The notes: generated from the sequence alone by a model not told the origin. A DNA stretch of 64,000 nucleotides from Paralcaligenes ureilyticus (GCF_004346225.1 NZ_SMAJ01000005.1:124001-188000); one strand, 5' to 3'. Counted from the first letter of the stretch, positions 1 through 8,710 are shown. Translations and numbers: made by a program.

Positions 1-120
1 CTTGGGTTTGGCCGAGCCATCGGGAAATGTGGCGTGTTCGACGACGCGGTACGCATCGCGCGCTTGCCAGTTTTGATGGGAGGCCGATTCGACGGCAATG
101 GGGTTGTAGCGTTCCTGCAT
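1..120 (-). CDS. leuS: Leucyl-tRNA synthetase, N-terminal fragment
   Basis: Only the first 40 codons are inside the window; the gene runs off the left edge on the minus strand. Translation begins MQERYNP and continues with WQARDAYRVVEHATF and ends in SAKPK, which I recognise as the LeuS N-terminus of Bordetella-like bacteria. The ATG at 120 is the natural start. LeuS charges tRNA-Leu in the cytoplasm and has a CP1 editing domain that is not visible here. Identification rests on a short stretch, so confidence is good but not complete. Confidence 0.8.
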   Translation of the reverse strand, partial: MQERYNPIAVESASHQNWQARDAYRVVEHATFPDGSAKPK

Positions 121-171
121 GGGATTCGGGTGGCTTATCGGTGGATGCACAAGCTCTGCATTATAGGGCGC

Positions 172-201
172 AAAAAAAAGCCCTGCCGTAGCAGGGCTTT
201 T
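172..201 (-). terminator. Rho-independent terminator after rpmB-rpmG
   Basis: An 11-bp stem (AAAAGCCCTGC / GCAGGGCTTTT) closes a 4-base loop at 187-190. Read on the minus strand it is followed by eight T residues (172-179). It lies 13 bases beyond the rpmG stop codon and should end the rpmB-rpmG transcript before leuS. Confidence 0.9.
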
Positions 202-213
202 ACAGAAAACCGT

Positions 214-381
214 TTATTTAAGCTTGGTTTCTTTGTAGTCGACGTGCTTGCGAGCAACCGGATCAAATTTCTTGATCAGCATTTTCTCGGGCGTGGTGCG
301 CTTGTTTTTGGTAGTCGTGTAAAAGTGACCTGTGCCTGCGGTGGACTCGAGTTTGATTTTCTCGCGGATACCTTTTGCCAT
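214..381 (-). CDS. rpmG: 50S ribosomal protein L33
   Basis: A 55-residue basic protein beginning [14 protein letters not shown] and ending YKETKLK, the canonical bacterial L33 length and sequence. It has no CxxC pairs, so it is the zinc-free form. The ATG at 381 is preceded by a good Shine-Dalgarno (GGAGCTC on the minus strand). It lies 36 bases after rpmB in the conserved rpmB-rpmG order and is followed by a strong terminator. Its role is in the large ribosomal subunit near the E site. Confidence 0.97.
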   Translation of the reverse strand: MAKGIREKIKLESTAGTGHFYTTTKNKRTTPEKMLIKKFDPVARKHVDYKETKLK

Positions 382-417
382 GATGAGCTCCTGATGGTTA
401 GAACGCTAGCGCCGGCA

Positions 418-654
418 TCAAGCCAGTGCGCCACGGGCGCGCAAATCGGCCAAAACGACATCGATGCCGTTCTTGTCGATGGTGCGGATCGCCTTGGCGC
501 TAACGCGCAGGCGCACCCAGCGGTTTTCGCTCTCGACCCAGAAACGGCGCGATTGCAGGTTAGGTAAGAAGCGACGCTTGGTTTTGTTGTTTGCGTGCGA
601 AACATTGTTGCCCGTCATTGGGCCTTTGCCGGTAACTTGGCATACGCGTGCCAT
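418..654 (-). CDS. rpmB: 50S ribosomal protein L28
   Basis: A 78-residue protein starting [20 protein letters not shown], with the signature [16 protein letters not shown], typical of proteobacterial L28. It is the first gene of a two-gene rpmB-rpmG operon on the minus strand. It is a structural component of the large ribosomal subunit. Length and start agree with the family and nothing looks unusual. Confidence 0.97.
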   Translation of the reverse strand: MARVCQVTGKGPMTGNNVSHANNKTKRRFLPNLQSRRFWVESENRWVRLRVSAKAIRTIDKNGIDVVLADLRARGALA

Positions 655-759
655 GGTTATACCCCTTGATGATCTGATTATCTAATCTGCAGCCAGTTAA
701 AAGACCGGACCGGTGATGTTCGTAAAGCCTGACAGTCTACTACGGTTTACCGTCTGGAA

Positions 760-1953
760 TCAAGTTGATCGTAGCGCAATGCGTCCAAATAGCCATGAGA
801 GGCACGCGCATAGCGCCAGCAGGCCGGTTAAAGGCAGGGGCGTACTGGACTGCCATTCGCTCACGGCCAGGCCGGACAAAGCACCGCAAAGCATCTGCAG
901 GGTGCCCATCAACGCCGAGGCCACGCCCAGGCGCCCGCCTTGCTCGGCCAGGGCCAGCGCGGCGGCATTGGGATTGACGAAACCCTGGCTTGCCATGAAG
1001 CACATCAGGCACAGCATCAGGATAAACAGCGTCATGCCACCCGTCAGGGTAATCAGCAGCGCCGCGAGGGTGGCGCAGGCCAGGGTGATCTGCGCGTTTT
1101 TCAGTAACGCCTGGGGGGTATGGCGATTGAGCAGCCGTGCGCTGATCTGCGAGGCGACGATCAGCGCAGCGGCGTTCAGGCCGAATAAAAAACCGAAATA
1201 TTTTGGGTCCACATGAAAAATTTCGATAAATACGCGCGGAGAACCGGCGATATAGGCAAACATGCCGGCCGAGCCCAACCCCCCCGCCAGCGTGTAACAC
1301 ATGAATTTCCGGTGGCGCATCAGTCCCCAATAGTTGCGGGCAATGGTCGAAATCCGCAGCGCAATGACCTTTTCCGGCGGCAGCGTTTCGCGCATGGTGC
1401 GGGCCACCGCAATGAGCAGCAGCAAGCCGCCGGTGGCCATGATGGCGAACAGGCCGCGCCAGCTGCCGAAAATCAGGACTTGTCCGCCCAGCAGCGGGGC
1501 AAGGATGGGCGTCACGCCCATTACCAGTATCAATAAGGACAGGGCCTTGGCGGCGTCGCGGGTATCGAAATTGTCCCGGATGACGGCACGCGGGATGACC
1601 ATGCCGGAGGCGCCGCCAAAGGCCTGTACGATGCGCCATAAGGTCAGATGCTCGACGTTGTCGGTCAGGCCGCAGGCGATCGAGGCGACGATGAACAGCA
1701 CCAGACCTGCCATCAGGGGAAGCTTGCGGCCGTAGCGATCGGCAAAAGGGCCATAGAAAATCTGTGCCAGAGCCAGCCCGAACAGGTAGCTCGCCAAGGT
1801 GCGTTCCACCTGCCCCTGGGTGGAGTGCAACCCGGCTACGATGGAGGGAAACGCAGGCAGGTACATGTCGATAGCCAGCGGGCCAAGCGCTGTCAGCAGG
1901 CCCATCAGGATGAGCCAACCCGGTATGGCTTGTTTGTTTTTGGCAGATGGCAT
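760..1953 (-). CDS. Bcr/CflA-type MFS drug exporter
   Basis: A 397-residue protein with about 12 hydrophobic segments. The MFS motif A appears after TM2 (GPFADRYGRK, residues 68-77). The LGPLAIDMYLPAFP stretch in TM1 is characteristic of the Bcr/CflA drug:H+ antiporter group, which exports bicyclomycin, chloramphenicol or similar compounds. WRIVQAFGGASGMVIPRAVIRD matches the motif C region. It is a single gene downstream of an intergenic repeat block and is followed by rpmB. The substrate cannot be read from sequence. Confidence 0.88.
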   Translation of the reverse strand: MPSAKNKQAIPGWLILMGLLTALGPLAIDMYLPAFPSIVAGLHSTQGQVERTLASYLFGLALAQIFYGPFADRYGRKLPLMAGLVLFIVASIACGLTDNVEHLTLWRIVQAFGGASGMVIPRAVIRDNFDTRDAAKALSLLILVMGVTPILAPLLGGQVLIFGSWRGLFAIMATGGLLLLIAVARTMRETLPPEKVIALRISTIARNYWGLMRHRKFMCYTLAGGLGSAGMFAYIAGSPRVFIEIFHVDPKYFGFLFGLNAAALIVASQISARLLNRHTPQALLKNAQITLACATLAALLITLTGGMTLFILMLCLMCFMASQGFVNPNAAALALAEQGGRLGVASALMGTLQMLCGALSGLAVSEWQSSTPLPLTGLLALCACLSWLFGRIALRST

Positions 1954-2182
1954 GTAAGGAAGGTACGAGCTGCGCCGGCCCGATCAGGGAAACCCGTCGT
2001 CATCGGGCGGCGGCGGTGGGCAACGTCGCATGTGTCGGGAAATGACTACAAAAAATGGATGGCGCAAGGGTGAAGGGGTGCCCGCATGCCGCTATTTGGT
2101 GATAAATTGAACAGCGGTTACAACCGGCTTGAATCTTAGCATGGTTCAGTTTGTGTTATTTCTTTGGATAAAGAATGGCCCG

Positions 2183-2245
2183 TTTTCGGCTGAATTGTGG
2201 TTCTTTTTCGGGCGAATTGTGCTTTTTTCGGCCGAATTGTGGTTC
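2183..2245. repeat. Triple ~21-bp imperfect tandem repeat
   Basis: Three consecutive units share the core CGGNNGAATTGTG followed by T-rich sequence, roughly 2183-2203, 2204-2222 and 2223-2245. They lie directly next to a REP copy in the 444-base gap between the MFS gene and cfa. Multiple short terminal repeats of this kind occur at the ends of some insertion sequences, so a decayed IS end is possible, but no transposase is present. The rest of the gap (1954-2182) shows nothing I can identify. Confidence 0.6.
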
Positions 2246-2254
2246 TTTTTTGTT

Positions 2255-2280
2255 GTAGCGGCACCCCTTGTGGGTGCCAT
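2255..2280 (+). repeat. REP hairpin, GGCACCC subtype
   Basis: GTAGCG head followed by stem GGCACCC, loop CTTGT and stem GGGTGCC. It is a solitary copy upstream of cfa, with a T-rich flank in front as in other copies. Confidence 0.9.
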
Positions 2281-2397
2281 CCTGGCAATAGCGCAGAATA
2301 TCCGTATCCGCTGCCAGGATTCGCGCGTGTTCCAGTTCGGCCGGGCGTGGTTCCGAGTGTATTCGTGATTGCGTGGTTTTAGACTAGGAGGCTGTTT

Positions 2398-3657
2398 GTG
2401 AGTTCGGTTTTTTCGGCTATAGAAAACAAGATCGCGTCTTTGCCGGTATCTCTTGAGCTGGTGCTGCCCGACGGTACGCATTTGGGCAGTCCGGGTTCCC
2501 AGGTCCGGATGATGGTTAAAGACAAGGCCAGCCTGATGCATTTGGCAGCGGGGCAGGTGGGGGTGATAGGCGAGGACTATGTTGAGGGCAAGGTGGATAT
2601 TGACGGGTCCATGCGTGACCTGATGCGTCTTGCCGTAGCTATTTTGCCAGGATCGCCGGTTGATGCAGCGCGCGGCGGCTGGCTGACCAGCCTGGTGCAG
2701 AATCTGGTTTCGGTATGGCGGCATTCGATTGAACGCGATGAGCGCCAGATTCAATTTCATTACGATCTGTCCGACGATTTTTATGCGCTGTGGCTCGATC
2801 CACGACGGGTGTATTCCTGCGCGTATTTTCGCGAACCCGACATGACAGTTGCGCAGGCACAGGAGGCCAAGCTCGATCATATATGCCGCAAATTGAAGCT
2901 GCACGCGGGCGAGCGGATGCTTGACGTAGGGGCGGGTTGGGGCGGTTTGTTACTGTGGGCGGCCGAGCATTACGGGGTGGATGCTACCGGTATTACTTTG
3001 TCGAAGAACCAGCATGCTCATGTGAATCGCCTGATCGAGGAAAAAGGCCTTGGCGGGCGGGTTCGGATGCATCTGCTGGATTACCGCAAGCTCGACGAGT
3101 CTGTGCCTTATGACAAGATTGCGTCGGTGGGTATGTTCGAACACGTTGGCCGGGCTCAGCTGAAGGGCTATTTTTCGAAACTGCGCCGCCTGGTGCGCCC
3201 TGGCGGGCTGGTGCTCAATCATGGCATTACGGCGGGCGGTATTGATAATCCCGAGTTGGGCTCGGGCATGGGCGAGTTTATCGAGAAGTATATATTTCCG
3301 GGCGGTGAGCTGACCCACATCAGCAATGTGCTGGCGACGCTTACCGATGGCGGCCTGGAGGATCTGGATGTTGAAAATCTGCGGCCTCATTACGCTCGTA
3401 CTCTGTGGGCGTGGAGCGATGCGCTCGAGGCACGCTTGCCCGAGGCCCGCGCGATTCTGGGCGGCGAGCAGGGCGAGCGGTCGCTGCGCGCGTATCGTAT
3501 GTATCTGGCAGGATGCGCCATGGGTTTTGAGCATGGCTGGGTTGCCCTGCATCAGGTAGTGGCGCAACCGATCTCTACGGGGCGTGCCGACGAGCTCGAT
3601 TATCCGGCCGATCTAAACTACCCTTGGCGGCGCGATTACATTTATCGCCCTCAATAG
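2398..3657 (+). CDS. cfa: Cyclopropane-fatty-acyl-phospholipid synthase
   Basis: A 419-residue SAM-dependent enzyme that methylenates unsaturated acyl chains of membrane phospholipids, usually in stationary phase or acid stress. The SAM-binding loop DVGAGWGGLLLWAAEHY begins near residue 176. It is followed by GVDATGITLSKNQ, and the conserved CFA-family segments HYDLSDDFYALWLD, FEHVG and EKYIFPGG are present. The start is GTG at 2398, chosen because AGGAGG lies 8 bases upstream. The N-terminal domain is slightly longer than in E. coli Cfa (382 residues). It appears monocistronic; repeats follow instead of a recognisable terminator. Confidence 0.93.
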   Translation: MSSVFSAIENKIASLPVSLELVLPDGTHLGSPGSQVRMMVKDKASLMHLAAGQVGVIGEDYVEGKVDIDGSMRDLMRLAVAILPGSPVDAARGGWLTSLVQNLVSVWRHSIERDERQIQFHYDLSDDFYALWLDPRRVYSCAYFREPDMTVAQAQEAKLDHICRKLKLHAGERMLDVGAGWGGLLLWAAEHYGVDATGITLSKNQHAHVNRLIEEKGLGGRVRMHLLDYRKLDESVPYDKIASVGMFEHVGRAQLKGYFSKLRRLVRPGGLVLNHGITAGGIDNPELGSGMGEFIEKYIFPGGELTHISNVLATLTDGGLEDLDVENLRPHYARTLWAWSDALEARLPEARAILGGEQGERSLRAYRMYLAGCAMGFEHGWVALHQVVAQPISTGRADELDYPADLNYPWRRDYIYRPQ

Positions 3658-3671
3658 TTTGTTGCGGCATC

Positions 3672-3725
3672 TGTAGCGGTACCTTGTAGCGCCACCCCCG
3701 TAGCGCCACCCCTTGTGGGTGGCAT
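3672..3725 (+). repeat. REP with two truncated heads in front
   Basis: A complete REP (3700-3724) has stem GCCACCC / GGGTGGC around loop CTTGT. Two partial copies precede it at 3672 (GTAGCGGTACC) and 3684 (GTAGCGCCACC). The arrangement looks like nested or repeated insertion with loss of 3' halves. Further GGTGGC fragments follow up to about 3787. Confidence 0.8.
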
Positions 3726-3828
3726 TCGCTGAAGGTGGCGTTTCTGGTATGTGGCGTTTGACGGGTGGCATTCGCTGCAGGTGGCATTTTTTCGTATCAA
3801 CCCTATCCGCGTAAAACCTTCTAGCCCC

Positions 3829-4058
3829 GCGGCATGGCCGGTTAAGGCGGTTCGGGCTCCGACGGGCACGGTCATGGCTGCGCCATGACTCCCCGCGCGC
3901 AGGGCCGGCTTCGGGGCGGCGTGCGAACTCGTGGGGCGATCAGTCCACTGGACTGATCGCAAACGTCCCACTCAAACAGCGCACGCCTTGGATCCCCGAA
4001 GCCGGCCCTGCGCGCGGCGTGCCCGAGTCGCCCGCCCCACCTTAACCGGCCATGCCGC
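3829..4058. repeat. 230-bp dyad element, copy 1
   Basis: The outer arms 3829-3850 and 4037-4058 are 22-bp inverted repeats with one mismatch. Inside lie a 22-bp perfect arm pair (GCGCGCAGGGCC... with its complement near 3995-4016), a GTCATGGC/GCCATGAC hairpin at about 3871-3889 and a 10-bp hairpin GCGATCAGTC/GACTGATCGC around 3936-3960. The whole can fold as one long branched cruciform on either strand. A second copy of identical length lies at 46697-46926 with compensatory stem changes. It has no coding capacity that I believe. Confidence 0.88.
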
Positions 4059-4092
4059 TCGATTGGTGGATGCTCGTGTGGTCGTCGATGAT

Positions 4093-4118
4093 GTAGCGCC
4101 ACCCCTTGTGGGTGGCAT
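4093..4118 (+). repeat. REP hairpin, GCCACCC subtype
   Basis: GTAGCG head, stem GCCACCC / GGGTGGC, loop CTTGT. It lies between the 230-bp dyad and the next REPIN. Confidence 0.88.
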
Positions 4119-4152
4119 GGCGTCTGTAGGATCGTCTTGGTTATCAACGCTG

Positions 4153-4222
4153 ATGGCAGCCACAAGGGCTGCCACTACAAGCGGCGGGTACGTTTTTGTA
4201 GCGGCACCCCTTGTGGGTGCCA
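4153..4222. repeat. REPIN: head-to-head REP pair
   Basis: A minus-strand REP of the GGCAGCC subtype (4153-4178) faces a plus-strand REP of the GGCACCC subtype (4198-4222). The spacer is 19 bases and carries the constant core GGGTACGTTTTT. The GTAG heads point inward, so the pair forms a long imperfect hairpin. It occupies the 3' flank of the MATE gene and may also protect or end that transcript. Confidence 0.88.
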
Positions 4223-4289
4223 GAATCTTGACACATCAAGACGGCTCCTTCACTAAAACATTGGCACATCTAAAACATTGGCACATTAC

Positions 4290-5702
4290 CTAGTGAAGCA
4301 TTTTTCTCGCATGCAGAGCGACTACCCGCCAGTACCAGCCGTGCAGCAGCAGGGCTGAAAGGCCCAGGCCGACCAGGGCCATCAGCCACATGGCGGCGGC
4401 GCCGGGCGGCGCTCCGGGCATGGTTGACGCGAGCAAGGGCTGAAGGGCGCCTGCGGCGGGGCCGTAGCCCAGCCACCAGCCGCCGACCAAGCCGATGCCG
4501 GTCAGGGCTATGATCTGCAGAAGCAAGGGTATGACGGCTACTTTATAGGCCCGCAGCAAATAGGAGCCTATGCATTGCATGGCATCGCATAGATGGAAAA
4601 AAGGAAGAATCTGCAGCAAAGTGGCTGCTACGGCGGCAACCCGTATATCGTCGGTATACGCGGCCAGAATCAGTGGGCGACCGACAATCAGCAGGCTGGC
4701 GGTGATGAGCGCGCCGGTTATCACCACGACGATTCCGGCCAGCCCTGTTTTGCGGGCGCGGTGAAGGTCGTTGGCGCCTATGGCTTGTGCGGTAAGTGAT
4801 GCCGACGCGATGCCCACTGCCATGGGCATCATGTAGCACAGGGCCGCCAGGTTGGAAGTGATTTGATGCCCGCCTGATACAAACATGCCTTCGCGGGCCA
4901 CCAGCAAGGCCATGAAGCTGAAGGCGCAGACTTCCACCAGGTACGAGCCGCCCATCGGCAGCCCGAGGCGCAACAGATCCTTTAGAATCGGCCAGTGTAT
5001 GCGGCCCAGCGTAGGCTTGAGGCGAGTGTAGTAAGGGTCGTGGTGGATCACCCATAGCCCGGCACCCAAACAAAGCCAGGCTGTTACAGCGGTGGATAGG
5101 CCGGCGCCTGCCGCGCCCATCGCCGGCAGCCCGAGTTTGCCGAATATGAAAATCCAGTTGAAGGCGAATTTGAAGGCGACGCTGGTCAGATTGATGATCA
5201 TGACGGTTTTGGGGCGCGATACGGCCGTGCCCAGCGCGTAGATCGTGCGAAAAACCAGCGTGGCCGGCAAGGCGAGTATCAGAGCCCGCAAATACCAGGT
5301 GATGCCCTGGCGCACGGCGGGTTCCACCTGGCCCGACAGCCCTAGCCACACGTTGGGAAACAGCATGGTCAACGCGCCTGCCAGGGACAGGCCCAGCGCC
5401 AGCCAGACGCCTTGCCCCCAGGTTTTGCCTACGTCGGTGTAACGTTCGGCGCCGTAGAGCTGCGCCAAAATGGGAATGAGCGCATGCACCACCCCCATCA
5501 AGCCGACAAAAATGGTGATATAGATAGAGGCCGCCAGCGCCATGGCCTGCAGATCGGCGGCGCTTGCGTGGCCTGCCATGGTGGTGTCGAGAACACCGAA
5601 CGCAACACCTGCCCATGAGCTGATGAGCACCGGCCAGGCTTGCCTGAGCGTTTCCCTGATGTAAAGCCAAAAGCGTGCGGGTGGATGCACCGCTGGAGTC
5701 AT
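4290..5702 (-). CDS. MATE-family multidrug efflux transporter
   Basis: A 470-residue membrane protein starting MTPAVHPPARFW. It has two MatE repeats with about 12 hydrophobic segments (for example WPVLISSWAGVAFGVLDTTM and LRLGLPMGGSYLVEVCAFSF). MATE proteins export cationic drugs using Na+ or H+ gradients. The start at 5702 is preferred because its ATG overlaps the TGA of the upstream glycosyltransferase (ATGA), which implies translational coupling; an upstream extension to 5765 is possible. The 3' end is followed by a REPIN. Substrate and coupling ion are unknown. Confidence 0.88.
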   Translation of the reverse strand: MTPAVHPPARFWLYIRETLRQAWPVLISSWAGVAFGVLDTTMAGHASAADLQAMALAASIYITIFVGLMGVVHALIPILAQLYGAERYTDVGKTWGQGVWLALGLSLAGALTMLFPNVWLGLSGQVEPAVRQGITWYLRALILALPATLVFRTIYALGTAVSRPKTVMIINLTSVAFKFAFNWIFIFGKLGLPAMGAAGAGLSTAVTAWLCLGAGLWVIHHDPYYTRLKPTLGRIHWPILKDLLRLGLPMGGSYLVEVCAFSFMALLVAREGMFVSGGHQITSNLAALCYMMPMAVGIASASLTAQAIGANDLHRARKTGLAGIVVVITGALITASLLIVGRPLILAAYTDDIRVAAVAATLLQILPFFHLCDAMQCIGSYLLRAYKVAVIPLLLQIIALTGIGLVGGWWLGYGPAAGALQPLLASTMPGAPPGAAAMWLMALVGLGLSALLLHGWYWRVVALHARKMLH

Positions 5703-7468
5703 GGCTTGACGATGCGCAGCAAACGGAAGATTTCCCGGCGGTCCGGCCCGCGTTTGCCCTGCCACAGCACCTGGGCTGCGCCCGATTCCGCCGCGCCTGA
5801 ATAGGCGGCCCGGCCATTTTCAAGGCTTTGTGGCGAGGTTTGCTGCAAAATCAATGTGCAGTGCGAGTCGTAACTGAAATTGATGTTGTTGAAGGCCAGA
5901 AAGGAGGCGCGCTGGCCTGAGCCGACTCCCAGGGCACGCACGCATTCATGCGGTCTCTTGTAGGTTTGCAGGGCCGTGCTTAATTGAGCCGATACGTCGC
6001 GGTAGCTGCGCACGTAATCGATCGCGGGCATCCAGAGCGTGGCCAGCAGCACCCAGGTCGTAACCAGCCCGCAGGCCGACAAAACCGTTCCGCGCCACAA
6101 GGCCAGCGGCTTGGAGTGCAGCCGCCAGCGCACCAGGCCAAGCCACGCCGCGGTTGCCGCCAGCGCGATCAGCACCGCGGCGGGCGCGACATGGGGTTCG
6201 TAGCCGGTGGTTTGGCGCGCGATATTGTGGGCGATTTGCGTCGGCCACCCCGTTTGCATGGCTATCCAACCCAGCCATACGGTGGCCGCCGTCAGGGAAA
6301 AACACATGACGGCGAACCAGTCCAGCGAATTGACTACGCCGCGGCGCAGCGTCGGCAGTGAAAAGGCGGCAAGAATGGCGACAGGCACAGCCATCAGGCT
6401 GTATTCGGGCTCGAATACGTCGGTTAGAAAAAACATGAACGCCAGTGGCCAAAAGGCGAACATCAAGGGGATCCAGATATGGGGAGATGCAAGCCACGAA
6501 CGCCAGCGCCAGATGGCCAGAATGGCGAATGGCCAGGTCGGCCAAAGAAACCAGGGCAGATCGCGCAAGATGCTTATCGCGGTTTCGTAACGGGGCCAGG
6601 AAAAGGAGTTGATATTCCACAGCCACCAGTTTTGCATCCAGTAAGCGCCTATCTGATGGGCGGGAATCCACCATAGGGCCACCAGTGAAATCGCCACTAC
6701 GGCGGTAATAATCAGCCATTGCTTGCCATGCCACAAAGCGCTGCGCGGCATGAAGATAAAGGGAATGGCCAGCATGATGGGCAGCGCGCCAATCCAGCCT
6801 CGGGTTAGAAAGGCCCCCGCCAGAGCTACGCCGAGGGTCACGGCGCCCGATAGCGGGCGGTCCAGCATGCGGGCGACGGCATAAAAAGCCAAGGCCTGAA
6901 ACGCAATAATGGCAGGCACCTCGGAGGTTTCATGCATGCGCAATAAAATGCCGGCCGTGGCAATAATGAGCAGCAGCGCGGCATCGGCGATCATGCGGCC
7001 GTAATCGCGCACCGTAGGCTCGCCGCCGAACGGCAGTGCCAGCGGTTGCGGTTCGGGACGGCGCCCCAGCAGATAGGTGCCATACCATACAGAGCTTGTG
7101 ACCAGCGCAAACCAGAGAAGGTTGGGCAGGCGCGAGGCAATGATCGAGGCGTTGAGCGACGAGGTGAAATGCTCGAACAACGGGCCGAACAGCCAGATGC
7201 TGAAAGCGCCCACCCAGGTCGGCAAGGGGCCATCTTGCGCGTGGGCCAGCACGCCTACCTGGGGAAGCAGCCAGGCGTGCGCCGGGCCATGAAGCGCCGT
7301 GAGCATGGTGGCCAGGCCGACGACGTCATCGGTTTTCCACGGATCCCTGAAAAAAAGGCCGGAAAAAATGTAAACGACTCCCAGAACCAGCAACAGGACT
7401 CTGGGTAATTTGGTCGTGGCCGGCGCAGTCAGGCGGGCCGGTGTGGATCGGGTGTCGTTGGGTGACAC
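5699..7468 (-). CDS. ArnT/PMT-type membrane glycosyltransferase
   Basis: A 589-residue polytopic protein. After a first TM it has FRDPWKTDDVVGLATML, which fits the acidic first-loop position of GT-C enzymes (the DE/ED-type motif). About 11-12 further TMs follow, then a soluble C-terminal region of about 100 residues. The family transfers sugars from polyprenyl phosphate carriers to lipid A, proteins or other envelope acceptors in the periplasm. It is transcribed with the MATE gene, whose start overlaps its stop by 4 bases. Donor and acceptor are not deducible. Confidence 0.75.
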   Translation of the reverse strand: MSPNDTRSTPARLTAPATTKLPRVLLLVLGVVYIFSGLFFRDPWKTDDVVGLATMLTALHGPAHAWLLPQVGVLAHAQDGPLPTWVGAFSIWLFGPLFEHFTSSLNASIIASRLPNLLWFALVTSSVWYGTYLLGRRPEPQPLALPFGGEPTVRDYGRMIADAALLLIIATAGILLRMHETSEVPAIIAFQALAFYAVARMLDRPLSGAVTLGVALAGAFLTRGWIGALPIMLAIPFIFMPRSALWHGKQWLIITAVVAISLVALWWIPAHQIGAYWMQNWWLWNINSFSWPRYETAISILRDLPWFLWPTWPFAILAIWRWRSWLASPHIWIPLMFAFWPLAFMFFLTDVFEPEYSLMAVPVAILAAFSLPTLRRGVVNSLDWFAVMCFSLTAATVWLGWIAMQTGWPTQIAHNIARQTTGYEPHVAPAAVLIALAATAAWLGLVRWRLHSKPLALWRGTVLSACGLVTTWVLLATLWMPAIDYVRSYRDVSAQLSTALQTYKRPHECVRALGVGSGQRASFLAFNNINFSYDSHCTLILQQTSPQSLENGRAAYSGAAESGAAQVLWQGKRGPDRREIFRLLRIVKP

Positions 7469-7513
7469 GGAAAGAGGCGCCCCGAAGAGAAAAACAAAGA
7501 GGATATCTTAAAG

Positions 7514-7539
7514 TAAAAAGGCAGCCGCAAGGCTGCCTT
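7514..7539 (-). terminator. Rho-independent terminator of rpmE2
   Basis: A stem AGGCAGCC / GGCTGCCT with a 4-base loop (7527-7530) is followed on the minus strand by TTTTTAC. It lies 27 bases downstream of the rpmE2 stop. Confidence 0.88.
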
Positions 7540-7565
7540 CGGTAGACGACGCAGATCGTGTCGGC

Positions 7566-7832
7566 TTACGATGCCTTTTTGGTGGTGCCTGCGGTGCGGG
7601 CGAAGCGGGCGCGGAATTTTTCAACGCGGCCGGTTTCCACGAGACGCGTTTGAGCGCCGGTGTAGAACGGGTGCGATTCGGACGTTACGTCGCACTTGAA
7701 AAGCGGGTAGGTTTTCCCGTCGAGCTCGACTGTTTCGCGGCTGGTGAGGGTCGAGCGCGAAATAAATTTGGTGCCGGTTTGCTGATCCAGAAATACCACT
7801 TCACGGTATTCGGGGTGGATGCTTGCTTTCAT
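7566..7832 (-). CDS. rpmE2: 50S ribosomal protein L31 type B
   Basis: An 88-residue protein beginning [17 protein letters not shown]. It contains a single cysteine and no CxxC zinc ribbon, so it is the zinc-independent B form that replaces zinc-binding L31 in many proteobacteria under zinc limitation. The start at 7832 is supported by the family N-terminus and by AGGA seven bases upstream; a 10-residue extension is not conserved in character. It ends [15 protein letters not shown] and is followed by a strong terminator. A Zur site was not recognised upstream. Confidence 0.95.
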   Translation of the reverse strand: MKASIHPEYREVVFLDQQTGTKFISRSTLTSRETVELDGKTYPLFKCDVTSESHPFYTGAQTRLVETGRVEKFRARFARTAGTTKKAS

Positions 7833-8047
7833 ATCGATTCCTGTTATTCGTGGGATATCCATCCCAAATAGTTCGGGTCGCCAGTCAGTTGTCGTTTATA
7901 CGCCAGCCCGGCGCACCAACTCCGTGCCCCGCCAGGCGCGTTAACCCAGCACCTGACAACGTGCCCTGTAAATAGCCGGCTATTGTAGTATGGAAAGAGC
8001 TTATTTGTAAATTTCCTTTTTGGGGGCTTCTTTTTGGGGCCTTCCGA

Positions 8048-8073
8048 ATGGCAGCCACAAGGGCTGCCGCTAC
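8048..8073 (-). repeat. REP hairpin, GGCAGCC subtype
   Basis: Solitary minus-strand REP (stem GGCAGCC / GGCTGCC) ending 4 bases before the kynB stop codon, so it sits in the 3' end region of that transcript. The remaining gap to rpmE2 (7833-8047) shows no feature that I can identify. Confidence 0.88.
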
Positions 8074-8077
8074 ATGA

Positions 8078-8710
8078 TCAGCCCAGCGAACGCAACACTG
8101 CGCGCACAGGGCTGGCGTCGGCTTCGATAAAGGCCAGGGGAAGCGCAATCAGCTCGTAATCGCCTGCCGGCACATCGTCGAGCACCAGGTTTTCCAATAC
8201 CCGCATGTCGTGACGCAAAATGGTCTGATGACTATCCAGCGTTTTGCTGGATGCCGGATCGATGCTGGGGGTGTCGATGCCGATCAATCTGGCCCCTTTT
8301 TCAGCCAGAAAGGCCACGGTTTCGGGTGCGTAGGCGGAGAATTCGTCGCTCCAGCGGTCGCTGACGGCTCGCCGGGCGGTTCTGACCAGAATGCGTGGCG
8401 GCATATCGGCCAGAAAGGGGAGCAAGTCGGCGATGGTGATCAGCGGGCGGCCATGCACGGCATGGATGACCCGGCAGGGCCCCAGGAACGGCTCCAGGTC
8501 GACCGCGCCGATGGCCGCACCCGTTGCGTCGTAGTGCAAAGGCGCATCGGCGTGCGCGCCCACGTGCGGCGACAAGGTGATTTCGCTGACGTTGACCGGG
8601 CAATCTGCGCCGATTGTCCAGCGCCATTGCTGACGATAAGGCGTGTCGCCGGGAAATACCGGCGAACGGGTGGAAACCGGAGGTGAAATATCCCACAGAC
8701 GTTTCGTCAT
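8078..8710 (-). CDS. kynB: Kynurenine formamidase (arylformamidase)
   Basis: A 210-residue cyclase-family enzyme that hydrolyses N-formylkynurenine to kynurenine in tryptophan degradation. The metal-binding motif HVGAHADAPLH (H49, H53, D55, H59) is intact, as are the GIDTPSIDP and HDMRVLENL segments of bacterial KynB. Length fits the family. No kynA or kynU lies beside it in this window, so the rest of the pathway, if present, is elsewhere. A REP lies immediately after the stop. Confidence 0.9.
   Translation of the reverse strand: MTKRLWDISPPVSTRSPVFPGDTPYRQQWRWTIGADCPVNVSEITLSPHVGAHADAPLHYDATGAAIGAVDLEPFLGPCRVIHAVHGRPLITIADLLPFLADMPPRILVRTARRAVSDRWSDEFSAYAPETVAFLAEKGARLIGIDTPSIDPASSKTLDSHQTILRHDMRVLENLVLDDVPAGDYELIALPLAFIEADASPVRAVLRSLG

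Noticed and set aside
740-1918. Long 392-residue open frame on the minus strand overlapping the MFS gene
   Set aside because: It is a shifted frame of the same strand with Arg/His/Gly-rich sequence lacking any domain character; the MFS frame is clearly the coding one.
3651-4293. Several small open frames in the dyad/REP region after cfa
   Set aside because: They encode Arg/Pro/Ala-rich peptides derived from palindromic repeats, on both strands equally, with no ribosome sites.
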